From positions 2,790,001-2,854,000 of the forward strand of contig NZ_AP024094.1 of NCBI RefSeq assembly GCF_015140455.1: DNA of 64,000 nt, written 5' to 3'. Source of the stretch: Jeongeupia sp. HS-3 (GTDB taxonomy: Bacteria; Pseudomonadota; Gammaproteobacteria; Burkholderiales; Chitinibacteraceae). Below the pieces are notes generated by a model. The model was not told where the DNA came from. It made no database searches and saw nothing but the letters and a program-made list of their open reading frames with translations. Shown in pieces: positions 9,490-17,267 of the stretch; within the stretch, counting starts at the first letter, position 1, and each line of letters begins with the position of its first letter. The translations under genes and the position numbers were made by a program.

Positions 9490-10142
9490 GCCAGCCGCCA
9501 GCCAAGGCCGCGGGTGTTTTCGATGCTGCCGGCGCCGAGCTTTTTGCGCAGGTGCGACAGATGCACGTCGAGGCTGTTGCTCTCGCCCGATTCGAGCCAG
9601 CCGTACAGCCGCACCTCGATCTGCTCGCGCGACAGATAGCGCGGCCGGTGCGACAGCAACAGTTGCAGCAGCCGCGCTTCCATCGACGTCAGGTTGACGA
9701 CCTCGCCGTTGCGTCTGGCGGTCAGGCTGCTGCTATCGAAGTGGATGTCGCGCCAGACGATATCGGTGCCGGCGCGGCCATTGGCGCGGCGTACGAGCGC
9801 ATGCAGTCGCGCATCGAGCTCGCCGAGCGCGAACGGCTTGACCAGATAATCGTCGGCGCCGGCATTGAGCCCGGCGATGCGGTCGGCTACGCCGTCGCGC
9901 GCGGTCAGGATCAGCACCGGGATATTGATACGGGCACTGCGCAACCAGCGCAGCACATCCAGCCCGGGCAGGCGCGGCAGCCCCAGATCGAGCACCAGCG
10001 CGTCGAAGGCGGCGTCGGCCTGCAAGGTGGTCCGGGCCGCTTCGCCGTCGCTGAGCCAGTCGACCGTCCAGCCGGCGTCGCGCAGCCCTTCCTGCACGCC
10101 GTCGCCGAGCAGCGGATCGTCCTCCACCAGCAAGATTCGCAT
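9486..10142 (-). CDS. OmpR/PhoB-family response regulator (QseB/PmrA-like)
   Basis: A 218-residue two-domain regulator. The receiver domain covers residues 1 to about 115 with the acidic pair EDD at 7-9, phospho-acceptor Asp52 (LVLDLGLPR) and Lys in DDYLVKPF. A winged-helix DNA-binding domain follows (SREQIEVRLYGW, then SLDVHLSHLRKKLG). The ATG at 10142 gives the canonical MRILLVEDD start; a longer upstream frame is not plausible. It is first in the regulator-kinase operon, and the CDF exporter downstream may be part of its regulon. Confidence 0.92.
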   Translation of the reverse strand: MRILLVEDDPLLGDGVQEGLRDAGWTVDWLSDGEAARTTLQADAAFDALVLDLGLPRLPGLDVLRWLRSARINIPVLILTARDGVADRIAGLNAGADDYLVKPFALGELDARLHALVRRANGRAGTDIVWRDIHFDSSSLTARRNGEVVNLTSMEARLLQLLLSHRPRYLSREQIEVRLYGWLESGESNSLDVHLSHLRKKLGAGSIENTRGLGWRLA

Positions 10143-10269
10143 CGCTTTCGTCCTTGAATGCCTTGAAACGGCAGCCATCATTATTTCACCGCTGACGCCG
10201 CATGGGTCAGCGGCAGCGGGATCGGCGCTACAATATCCTTCTGTCTCCTCATTTATGTCCCCGCGCCCC

Positions 10270-10497
10270 ATGCACGCCGACCAGACGATCGACCTTTCCG
10301 GCCTCAACTGCCCCTTGCCGATTCTGCGCACCAAAAAGGCGCTGGCGACGCTTGAATCGGGCCAGCTGCTGTTCGTGAGCTGCACCGACCCGGCGACGCC
10401 GACCGATTTCGCCGCCTTCTGCCGCCAGACCGGCCACGCGCTGGTCGAATCGACCGTGGCCGATGGCCGTTTCCACTTCCTGATCCGCAAGCGCTAA
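10270..10497 (+). CDS. TusA/SirA-family sulfurtransferase
   Basis: A 75-residue TusA-like protein. It has the family signature LSGLNCPLPILRTKKAL with the reactive Cys14, followed by a short beta-alpha-beta fold. Family members relay persulfide sulfur for tRNA thiolation, cofactor synthesis or sulfur oxidation. An ATG at 10255 would add five residues (MSPRP), and neither start has a strong ribosome site, so the start is uncertain. It lies 3 bases upstream of pyrC and is probably co-transcribed. Which sulfur pathway it serves cannot be told from context. Confidence 0.85.
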   Translation: MHADQTIDLSGLNCPLPILRTKKALATLESGQLLFVSCTDPATPTDFAAFCRQTGHALVESTVADGRFHFLIRKR

Positions 10498-10500
10498 ATC

Positions 10501-11550
10501 ATGACCACCCAACTCACTCTTACCCGCCCCGACGACTGGCATTTGCACCTGCGCGACGGTGATCTGATGGCCTCGGTGTTGGCGCACACGGCGCGCGAAT
10601 TCGCCCGCGCCATCGTCATGCCGAACCTGAAGCCACCGGTCACCAGCGTCGAGCTCGCCGCCGCCTACCGCGACCGCATCGTCGCGGCACTGCCGGCCGG
10701 CAGCGACTTCACCCCCTTGATGACCTTGTATTTGACCGGCGGCTTGACGCCCGCCGAAGTCGTCAAGGCCAGGGACAGCGGTTTTGTCCATGCGGTGAAG
10801 TTCTACCCGGCCGGCGCGACGACCAATTCGGAAGCCGGCGTGTCGGCGCTCGACGGCGTGATGCCGACGCTGGAGAAAATGGCCGAAATCGGCCTGCCTT
10901 TCCTGGTGCACGGCGAAGTGACCGACCCGGCGGTCGACGTGTTCGACCGCGAAGCGGCGTTTATCGACCGGGTGATGGCACCGCTGTTGCAGCGGCTGCC
11001 CGAACTGCGCGTGGTGTTCGAACACATCACCACCAAGCAGGCCGCGCAGTTCGTCCAGCATACCGGCGCCAACGTCGGCGCGACGGTGACGCCGCAGCAT
11101 CTGCTGATGAACCGCAATGCGCTGTTCCAGGGCGGCATCCGCCCGCACCACTACTGCCTGCCGGTGCTGAAGCGCGAAGAACATCGCCGGGCGCTGCTTG
11201 AGGCGGTGACCTCGGGCGGTAGCAAATTCTTCCTCGGCACCGACAGCGCGCCGCATGCCTTGCACACCAAGGAAGCGGCCTGCGGTTGCGCCGGCATTTA
11301 CTCGGCGCACGCGGCGCTGGCGTTTTACGCCGAAGCGTTCGAGTCGGTTGGTCGCCTCGATGCGCTCGAAGCCTTCGCCAGCTTCAACGGCCCGGATTTC
11401 TACAAGCTGCCACGCAATACCGGCACCGTAACCTTGGTCAAGGAAGACTGGACCGTGCCGGCGAGCTATCCATTTGGCGAACACGACGTGGTGCCGTTGC
11501 GCGCCGGTGAAACGCTGTCTTGGCGTCTGCGCGACGGGCAGGCCGGTTGA
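10501..11550 (+). CDS. pyrC: Dihydroorotase (class II)
   Basis: A 349-residue enzyme of pyrimidine synthesis that interconverts N-carbamoyl-L-aspartate and dihydroorotate. Zinc ligands His14 and His16 stand in DWHLHLRDG, and the lysine that is carboxylated to bridge the two zincs is Lys100 ([12 protein letters not shown]). Further His ligands are in FLVHGE and VFEHITT, and the catalytic Asp is in LGTDSAPH. Length and start match the E. coli-type (class II) enzyme. The stop codon TGA overlaps the ATG of the next gene, indicating an operon. Confidence 0.96.
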   Translation: MTTQLTLTRPDDWHLHLRDGDLMASVLAHTAREFARAIVMPNLKPPVTSVELAAAYRDRIVAALPAGSDFTPLMTLYLTGGLTPAEVVKARDSGFVHAVKFYPAGATTNSEAGVSALDGVMPTLEKMAEIGLPFLVHGEVTDPAVDVFDREAAFIDRVMAPLLQRLPELRVVFEHITTKQAAQFVQHTGANVGATVTPQHLLMNRNALFQGGIRPHHYCLPVLKREEHRRALLEAVTSGGSKFFLGTDSAPHALHTKEAACGCAGIYSAHAALAFYAEAFESVGRLDALEAFASFNGPDFYKLPRNTGTVTLVKEDWTVPASYPFGEHDVVPLRAGETLSWRLRDGQAG

Positions 11551-12026
11551 TGGTCTTCGTTGCGCGCGACATTGCCCGCCCGGGCTGGTGGGTAGCGGGC
11601 GCGGTACTGGCCTTTGCCGGCTGGTGGGGCCAGCCGCTGATCGCGCCCGAGCATTTCGAGCGCGCCTTCTTCGGTCTGTTCTGGTACAGCATGCTGGCGT
11701 TGGCGGTGGGATTCTGGGCGCTGCCGAGCGAACGCCGTTTTACCGGTAGCGAGTTCGTGCGCCGAACCATGCTGCTTGGCGTGCTCCCGGTGTATACCCG
11801 TCGCCAGCCGGTGTCGGCTTTCCGGCAGATCGTGCTCGAAACCGATCCCAATCTCGCCGGCCCGGATACCTTGTGGGTGCTGATCGAGGGCGATGGCGAC
11901 CAACGTTTCGCCTTCGCACACCGCCGTGCAACCCGCGCCGGACGGGTTCGGCAACTGGCGTTGGCACGGGCTTTGTCCGAAGCCAGTGGATTGCCATTTG
12001 CCGGCGAGGTACTGGACGCGGGATAA
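11550..12026 (+). CDS. Small inner-membrane protein of unknown function
   Basis: A 158-residue protein I do not recognise. It has two hydrophobic segments near the N-terminus (about residues 12-30, WWVAGAVLAFAGWWG, and 42-60, GLFWYSMLALAVGFWAL), then a polar cytoplasmic or periplasmic part rich in Arg and Ala. The ATG shares one base with the pyrC stop, so translation is coupled to pyrC. Its stop codon TAA lies inside the -10 box of the rnpB promoter, so the two features are packed together. The reading frame fits the local codon usage and is probably real. Confidence 0.7.
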   Translation: MVFVARDIARPGWWVAGAVLAFAGWWGQPLIAPEHFERAFFGLFWYSMLALAVGFWALPSERRFTGSEFVRRTMLLGVLPVYTRRQPVSAFRQIVLETDPNLAGPDTLWVLIEGDGDQRFAFAHRRATRAGRVRQLALARALSEASGLPFAGEVLDAG

Positions 12027-12027
12027 T
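11998..12027 (+). promoter_or_regulatory. rnpB promoter
   Basis: TTGCCG at 11998-12003 and GATAAT at 12022-12027 are separated by 18 bases. The -10 box ends 7 bases before the inferred RNase P RNA 5' end. It is embedded in the last codons of the upstream gene. Confidence 0.65.
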
Positions 12028-12034
12028 GGCCCCG

Positions 12035-12514
12035 CGAAGCCGGCCGGATCGCCGCCGCTCCGAGTCATCGGGGGGGAGGAAAGTCCGGGCTCCGCAGGGC
12101 AGGATGCCGGCTAACGGCCGGGCGCCGTGAGGCGACGGAAAGTGCAACAGAGAGCTGAACCGCCGATGGCGTGGACCGAGCGCAAGCGATGTCCACCCCG
12201 TTTCGCTTGCTTGCAAGTGGAATGGGCCGGGTTAAGGGTGCGATTGAAGCGTGCCGGACCGGGCACAGGTAAGGGTGAAAAGGTGTTCCCGTCAGGGAAG
12301 CCCCGCAAGGGGTCGGTAAGAGCGCACCGCGGCGCTGGTAACAGTCGCCGGCAGGGTAAACCCCATCCGGAGCAAGACCAAGCAGCAGGCGTTGAGACGG
12401 CCCGTCGAGTCTGCGGGTAGGTTGCTTGAGCGTAGTGGTAACGCTGCGCCTAGAGGAATGGCGGTCACGCACGGTTCGCCGTGCGAACAGAACCCGGCTT
12501 ACAGGCCGGCTTCG
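12035..12514 (+). ncRNA. rnpB: RNase P RNA (class A)
   Basis: The catalytic RNA that trims 5' leaders from tRNA precursors. Diagnostic blocks are present in order: the 5' strand GAAGCCGGCC, GAGGAAAGTCCGGGCTCC (P4 region), GTGCAACAGAGAG, GGTAAGGGTGAAAAGGTG, GGTAAGAGCGCACCGC, GGTAAACCCC and GGAGCAAGACCAA. It closes with AACCCGGCTTACAGG then CCGGCTTC, which pairs with the 5' end. At about 480 nt it is roughly 100 nt longer than the E. coli RNA. The extra length is concentrated at about 12170-12310, between the CCGATGGC block and GAGCGCACC, where additional hairpins are inserted (see findings). Confidence 0.96.
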
Positions 12515-12527
12515 CACTGATCGCAAT

Positions 12528-12561
12528 AAAAAAGCCGAGGTGAAAACCTCGGCTTTTTTTC
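12528..12561 (+). terminator. rnpB terminator
   Basis: The stem AAGCCGAGG / CCTCGGCTT with loop TGAAAA is followed by a T run to 12560. The A run before the stem would also let it act on leftward transcripts coming from ubiK. It sits about 15 bases after the 3' end of rnpB. Confidence 0.92.
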
Positions 12562-12627
12562 GTCCTGAACGGACGGGGTGCGTCGGGCAAACCGGGTCCG
12601 AACCATCCAATTCACTAAGTCGGCACA

Positions 12628-12741
12628 GCACGGCCGGGAAATTCCAGCGCAGCGGTGCTGGCAAGGCGTGCGAAGCGCAGACAGTACAAACAGGTACGGC
12701 AAGCGAGCACAACGCAGCCAGCAGGATTTTACTGGCCGTGC
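12628..12741 (-). repeat. Fold-back intergenic element, copy 1
   Basis: A 114-bp element directly behind the leftward ubiK stop codon (12743-12745). Outer arms 12628-12648 and 12721-12741 are inverted repeats (17 of 21 positions complementary, including GCACGGCC/GGCCGTGC). The core, read leftwards, contains GTGCTCGCTTG, then GTAC-CTGTTT-GTAC, then TGTCTGCGCTTCG and later CAGCACCGCT. These same blocks recur in the same order in the element at 52185-52302, whereas the arms of the two copies are unrelated. It could act as an attenuator of readthrough between ubiK and rnpB. Function unknown. Confidence 0.75.
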
Positions 12742-12742
12742 C

Positions 12743-13003
12743 TCAGAGGGCGTCTTGGGGATTGCCGGCCAGCAGCTTTTCTTCCAGCGCATTCACCCGC
12801 GCCTCAAGCTGGGTCAGCTTCTCGCGCGTGCGTGCCAGCACGTCCTGCTGGATCTCGAACTCCTCGCGGGTCACCAGGTCCATGCGGGTGAAGGCGCTCG
12901 ACATCATCGCGCGCACGTTTTTCTCTACGTCCTTGGCCGGGCTGGCGGCGATGGCTTCGGAAATCTTGTTGGCGATATCGTCAAAGAATTTTTCTTTCAG
13001 CAT
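12743..13003 (-). CDS. ubiK: Ubiquinone biosynthesis accessory factor UbiK
   Basis: An 86-residue protein of the BMFP (YqiC/UbiK) family. The N-terminal amphipathic part starts MLKEKFFDDIANKISEAI, and a C-terminal heptad coiled coil (REKLTQLEARVNALEEKLL) drives trimerisation. UbiK assists the aerobic ubiquinone-synthesis complex together with UbiJ. I chose the ATG at 13003, with GGAG 8 bases upstream, over a much longer frame that runs back through the regulatory region. It is transcribed away from glnK. Confidence 0.88.
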   Translation of the reverse strand: MLKEKFFDDIANKISEAIAASPAKDVEKNVRAMMSSAFTRMDLVTREEFEIQQDVLARTREKLTQLEARVNALEEKLLAGNPQDAL

Positions 13004-13085
13004 GGCGTTCTCCCGTGTGGATTCAGGCTTGCAGTCTAGCAGATAGGTAGACCCGTCCGGGGCGGCGAAGTTGCCGCTTTCCTCG

Positions 13086-13100
13086 GCACCGCCACGGTGC
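13086..13100. promoter_or_regulatory. Candidate NtrC binding site
   Basis: GCACC-GCCAC-GGTGC matches the NtrC dyad (GCACC-N5-GGTGC). It lies about 110 bases upstream of the sigma-54 -12 element of glnK, a usual enhancer distance. It is the best dyad in the gap; weaker GGTGC half-sites follow at about 13108 and 13138. Confidence 0.6.
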
Positions 13101-13196
13101 GCCGGGCTGGTGCAACGTCGCTTTGCTGCGCCGTGTCGGTGCGTTTGCAACAGTGCTCCCGGCCTTTTGCGCCCGATCATCGTGTTATCCGGTGAT

Positions 13197-13212
13197 TGGC
13201 ATGCTTTCTGCT
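13197..13212 (+). promoter_or_regulatory. Sigma-54 promoter of glnK-amt
   Basis: TGGCATGCTTTCTGCT matches the -24/-12 pattern: GG at 13198-13199 and GC at 13210-13211 with the correct 10-base interval. It lies 42 bases upstream of glnK. Together with the upstream NtrC-like dyad this indicates nitrogen-limitation control. Confidence 0.7.
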
Positions 13213-13214
13213 AG

Positions 13215-13592
<378 letters not shown>

Positions 13593-13618
13593 AGCAAAAA
13601 ATCAGGAAGGAGAGACCC

Positions 13619-15373
13619 ATGAAAACCTGGCTTGCAAGATTCGTGACCCTGCTGTGCGGGCTGATGCTCGCTGGCGTCACGCTCGCGGCGGATGCCCCGG
13701 CGGCCGCCAAACTCTACTTTGATACCGGCAAGGCCGAGCTGCCCGCCGATGCCGCCGCGCTGGCGCAGCCGCTGATCGACTTCGCCAAGGCGGACGGCAA
13801 GGTGGTGCTCAGCATCGCCGGTTTCCATGACGCCAGCGGCGACGCGGCGGTGAACGCCGAGATCGCCAAGCAGCGTGCTATCGCGGTCAAGGCTCTGCTG
13901 CTCAAGGGGGGTCTGGTCGAAGCGCAGATCAGCCTGGAAAAGCCGGCAGTGACCGAGGGCGGCGGCGATGCCAACGAGGCCCGCCGGGTTGAAATCAGCG
14001 TGGCCGTGCCAGCGGCAGCCGCCGTCGATAGCGCCGCCGCCGCACCGGCCGCTGCGACGATGACGGTCAACAAGGGCGACAACGCCTGGTTGATCGTCGC
14101 CGCCAGCATGGTGATCCTGATGTCGGTGCCGGGTCTGGCGCTGTTCTACGGCGGCCTGGTGCGCAGCAAGAACATGCTGTCGGTGCTGGTGCAGGTGTTC
14201 GTGGTGTTCTCGCTGATCGCGGTGCTGTGGGTGATCTACGGCTACTCGGTGGCGTTCACCGAAGGCAATGCCTTCTTCGGCGGCCTATCCAAGCTCTTCC
14301 TTAACGGCGTGACGCCGGATTCGATCGCGGCCACCTTCAGCAAGGGCGTCGGCGTTTCCGAGCTGATCTATGTCGTGTTCCAGGGCGCGTTTGCGTGCAT
14401 CACCTGCGGCCTGATCGTCGGCTCCTTCGCCGAGCGCGCCAAGTTCTCGGCCATTCTGGTGTTCATGGTGCTGTGGTTCACCTTCTCCTATCTGCCGATG
14501 GCGCACATGGTCTGGTACTGGGCCGGCCCGGATGCCTATACCTCGCAAGCCGCCGCCGATGCCGCCAATGCGACCGCGGGCTTCCTGTTCCAGAAGGGTG
14601 ATCTTGATTTTGCCGGCGGCACCGTCGTGCATATCAACGCCGCCGTCGCCGGTCTGGTCGGTGCCTTCATGGTCGGCAAGCGGGTCGGTTTCGGCCGCGA
14701 AGCCATGGCGCCACACAGCCTGACGATGACGATGATCGGCGCCTCGCTGCTGTGGTTCGGCTGGTTCGGCTTCAACGCCGGCTCGGCACTCGAAGCCAAT
14801 GGCACCGCCGCACTGGCCTTCGTCAACACCTGGGCCGCTACCGCTGCCGCCGTGCTGTCGTGGTTGTTCGCCGAATGGCTGCTCAAGGGCAAGCCATCGT
14901 TGCTGGGTGCCGCGTCGGGTGCCGTTGCCGGTCTGGTGGTGATCACCCCGGCGGCCGGTCTGGTCGGTGTTGGCGGTGGTCTGGTAATGGGGTTGATCGC
15001 CGGGGTTGCCGGTCTGTGGGGCGTGCACGGCCTGAAGCGCCTGCTCGGTGCCGATGATTCGCTCGACGTCTTCGGCGTGCACGGCGTCTGCGGCATCATC
15101 GGTGCAATCCTGACCGGCGTATTCGCCTCGCCGGAACTCGGTGGTACCGGTGTGTGGGACTACGTCGCCAACAAGGTTGCCGATGGCTACTCGATCGGCA
15201 ACCAGGTCAAGGTGCAGGCGATCGGTGCCGGCATCACCATCCTGTGGTCGGGCATCGTCTCGGTCGTCGCCTACAAGCTGGTTGATCTGGTCATCGGCCT
15301 GCGTGTGCGTGAAGACGAAGAGCGCGAAGGCCTCGACGTGACCAGCCACGGTGAAAAAGCCTACAACCTCTGA
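13619..15373 (+). CDS. amtB: Ammonium transporter with N-terminal OmpA-like periplasmic domain
   Basis: A 584-residue protein, about 150 residues longer than ordinary AmtB. Residues 1-23 are a signal peptide. Residues about 30-130 form an OmpA C-terminal-like beta-alpha-beta domain: LYFDTGKAELPADAA, a central VVLSIAGFHDASGD, and a closing ARRVEISV. An Ala-rich linker (131-148) leads into a complete Amt channel from about residue 155, with FYGGLVRSKN, the twin-His motifs VVHINAAVAG and GVHGVCG, and a C-terminal tail VREDEEREGLD. In the OmpA part, the Asp and Arg that bind diaminopimelate in classical OmpA domains appear replaced (Glu101 and an Ala by my alignment), so peptidoglycan binding is uncertain. 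It is co-transcribed with glnK, whose product should gate it. Confidence 0.93.
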   Translation: MKTWLARFVTLLCGLMLAGVTLAADAPAAAKLYFDTGKAELPADAAALAQPLIDFAKADGKVVLSIAGFHDASGDAAVNAEIAKQRAIAVKALLLKGGLVEAQISLEKPAVTEGGGDANEARRVEISVAVPAAAAVDSAAAAPAAATMTVNKGDNAWLIVAASMVILMSVPGLALFYGGLVRSKNMLSVLVQVFVVFSLIAVLWVIYGYSVAFTEGNAFFGGLSKLFLNGVTPDSIAATFSKGVGVSELIYVVFQGAFACITCGLIVGSFAERAKFSAILVFMVLWFTFSYLPMAHMVWYWAGPDAYTSQAAADAANATAGFLFQKGDLDFAGGTVVHINAAVAGLVGAFMVGKRVGFGREAMAPHSLTMTMIGASLLWFGWFGFNAGSALEANGTAALAFVNTWAATAAAVLSWLFAEWLLKGKPSLLGAASGAVAGLVVITPAAGLVGVGGGLVMGLIAGVAGLWGVHGLKRLLGADDSLDVFGVHGVCGIIGAILTGVFASPELGGTGVWDYVANKVADGYSIGNQVKVQAIGAGITILWSGIVSVVAYKLVDLVIGLRVREDEEREGLDVTSHGEKAYNL

Positions 15374-15404
15374 TTATCTCCAGCGGCACTCGTGCTGCTT
15401 CCAG

Positions 15405-15429
15405 GCCCGCCGCAAGGCGGGCTTTTTTT
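15405..15429 (+). terminator. Terminator of glnK-amtB
   Basis: The stem GCCCGCC (15405-15411) / GGCGGGC (15416-15422) with tetraloop GCAA is followed by seven T. It lies 32 bases after the amtB stop. Confidence 0.93.
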
Positions 15430-15505
15430 ACGTTCGCCGCCGATGGCCGGTAGGTCGGTCGGTTCGCGGCTAGACTCTTGGCTCCGATTTCAAGGAATCC
15501 ACATC

Positions 15506-16033
15506 ATGTTGGTCGGCAAATCCCTCGCACTTGCGCTCGTACTGCTCGCCGGCAGCGCCGGGGCGCATGTTGCGCTGCTGCAAAAGTACTCGCCGGCAGA
15601 CAGCTACTACAAGGCGGTCTTTCAGGTTGGCCACGGTTGCAGTGGTGCCGCGACCACCGCCATCAGCGTGCTGCTGCCGGATGGCATGCGCATGGCCAAG
15701 CCGATGCCCAAACCGGGCTGGAAGCTGGATATCCGCAGCGGCAAGCTGGCCAGACCGTTCGAGTCGGACGGCAAGCTGGTGCGAGACGGTGTGCTTGAAG
15801 TGCGTTGGCTGGGCGGCGCCTTGCCCGACGCCCAGTTCGACGAGTTTTCGCTGCTGCTGAAATTGCCGCCCGAGCAGGGCAAGCGCTACTTCAAGGTGGT
15901 GCAGCAGTGCGGCAAAGAGAAGATCGAATGGACCGAGATCCCGGCCGAAGGCCAGGACAGTGCCGATCTGGCGCATCCGGCACCGGTGCTGGAAATGGCG
16001 CCGGCGGCGGGTAGTGGTGGCCATCACCACTGA
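15506..16033 (+). CDS. YcnI/DUF1775-like exported protein
   Basis: A 175-residue secreted protein. The signal peptide is residues 1-20 (LVGKSLALALVLLAGSAGAH); cleavage after AGA would expose His as the first mature residue, typical of YcnI proteins, in which the N-terminal His takes part in copper binding. The body has the family pattern: SYYKAVFQVGHGCSGAATTA, then PMPKPGWKL. A His tail GGHHH closes the protein, and two more Cys lie in VVQQCG and GHGC. Role: probably periplasmic copper handling. I chose the ATG at 15506, the first residue of the signal peptide. No copper genes adjoin it. Confidence 0.82.
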   Translation: MLVGKSLALALVLLAGSAGAHVALLQKYSPADSYYKAVFQVGHGCSGAATTAISVLLPDGMRMAKPMPKPGWKLDIRSGKLARPFESDGKLVRDGVLEVRWLGGALPDAQFDEFSLLLKLPPEQGKRYFKVVQQCGKEKIEWTEIPAEGQDSADLAHPAPVLEMAPAAGSGGHHH

Positions 16034-16037
16034 AGCC

Positions 16038-16063
16038 ATCACGGCGCCCTCGGGCGCCGTGAT
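16038..16063. terminator. Hairpin between convergent genes
   Basis: A perfect 11-bp stem ATCACGGCGCC / GGCGCCGTGAT with loop CTCG lies between the YcnI-like gene and the leftward msrP gene. No T run follows on either strand, so it may work by a factor-assisted route or protect the 3' ends. Confidence 0.6.
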
Positions 16064-16085
16064 TCATTGGGCGATTGCGACGCGA

Positions 16086-17006
16086 TCAGAAATGCTTCTT
16101 CAGATCCATCCCCTTGTAGAGGCCGGCAACCTCATTGGCGTAGCCGTTGAAAGGCAAGGTCTTGCGCCTGAGTAAATCCCCGATCCGGCGCTCATTGGCC
16201 TGACTCCAGCGCGGGTGATCGACCGCGGGATTCACGTTCGAATAGAAACCGTATTCGCTGGGCACGGCCTTGTTCCATGCGGTCGCCGGCTGAGTCTCGC
16301 GCAACACGATCTTCACCAGCGATTTGGCGCTTTTGAAGCCGTATTTCCACGGCACGACCAGCCGCACCGGTGCGCCATCCTGATTCGGCAAAGGTTTGCC
16401 ATAGAGGCCGACACAGAGAATGGAAAGCGGGTGCATCGCTTCGTCGATCCGCAGGCCTTCGGTATATGGCCAATCGAGTACCGGCCGGCTTAGCCCGGGC
16501 ATTTGCTTGGGGTCGGCGAGGGAAATGAATTCGATGTATTTGGCTTTCGACGTCGGTCTGACCTGTTTCAGCAATTCCGACAATGAATAGCCGGCCCACG
16601 GAATCACCATCGACCAGCCTTCGACGCAGCGCATCCGGTAGATACGCTCTTCCAGCGGCGCCAGTTTCATCAGCACATCGATATCGAAGGTTTTCGGCGC
16701 CTCGCATTCACCCTCGACACGCAGGCTCCATGGCCGGGTTTTCAGCGCGCCGGCATAGCGGGCCGGATCGCCCTTGTCGGTGCCGAATTCGTAGAAGTTG
16801 TTGTAACTGGTGATCTGCGCCCAACTGTTCTTTTCTTCATTGCTGCTGAAACGGCTGGGGCGCGTCACCAAGGCTGCGGCTTGTGCATCCGGCAGCATCG
16901 CGGCGGCGATCAGGCCGCCGGTGGCCTGAAGAAAACGCCGCCGGTCGAGGTAAAGCGATTCGGCGGTGATCTCGGACGGCAAGAGGGAAGGGCTGGCTTG
17001 CGACAT
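16086..17006 (-). CDS. msrP: Protein-methionine-sulfoxide reductase catalytic subunit MsrP
   Basis: A 306-residue molybdoenzyme (formerly YedY) that repairs oxidised methionines of periplasmic proteins. It has a twin-arginine export signal ([11 protein letters not shown] at residues 21-31) and the sulfite-oxidase-type molybdopterin domain with ligand Cys127 in [10 protein letters not shown]. The motifs [10 protein letters not shown] and [10 protein letters not shown] are also characteristic. The start at 17006 is preferred; the longer frame adds 12 residues without a signal. The heme partner MsrQ, usually the next gene, is not downstream (16032-16085 holds only a hairpin), so electrons must come from an msrQ elsewhere or another donor. 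Confidence 0.93.
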   Translation of the reverse strand: MSQASPSLLPSEITAESLYLDRRRFLQATGGLIAAAMLPDAQAAALVTRPSRFSSNEEKNSWAQITSYNNFYEFGTDKGDPARYAGALKTRPWSLRVEGECEAPKTFDIDVLMKLAPLEERIYRMRCVEGWSMVIPWAGYSLSELLKQVRPTSKAKYIEFISLADPKQMPGLSRPVLDWPYTEGLRIDEAMHPLSILCVGLYGKPLPNQDGAPVRLVVPWKYGFKSAKSLVKIVLRETQPATAWNKAVPSEYGFYSNVNPAVDHPRWSQANERRIGDLLRRKTLPFNGYANEVAGLYKGMDLKKHF

Positions 17007-17075
17007 GCGGGCCTCCGTAGCAACGCCCGGCGCCGATCGCAATCGCGATGGTGTTCAGGCAGCTGTTAGACCAAT

Positions 17076-17243
17076 TTAGTGCAAGAAGTGCACGCCAAGC
17101 GCGATCAGTGCGCCGAGCAGTAGCACTTTGGCGGCAATCTGCGTGCCGCGATGTGCTTCGGCCCGCCGCGCCGGTGACAACATCCGCCAGAGCAGCAGCA
17201 GCGCGAAGGCGAGCAGCAAAAATTTGAAAGGTTTACCGAGCAT
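17076..17243 (-). CDS. Small hydrophobic membrane protein
   Basis: A 55-residue protein with two hydrophobic segments (FKFLLLAFALLLLWRML near the N-terminus and AAKVLLLGALIALGVHFL at the C-terminus), separated by an Arg/Ala/His stretch. I do not recognise a family. An ATG at 17258 would add five residues and neither start has a clear ribosome site. It lies upstream of msrP on the same strand with a 69-base gap and is preceded by an operator-like palindrome. Its size and two-helix form suggest an inner-membrane accessory or stress protein, but this is a guess. Confidence 0.5.
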   Translation of the reverse strand: MLGKPFKFLLLAFALLLLWRMLSPARRAEAHRGTQIAAKVLLLGALIALGVHFLH

Positions 17244-17267
17244 AAGCTGACAAGGCATGACGCCAAG

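Noticed and set aside
12743-13180. Longer reading frame for ubiK starting at 13180
   Set aside because: The extra 59 residues are Arg-rich, without homology, and overlap the NtrC-like site and the divergent regulatory region.
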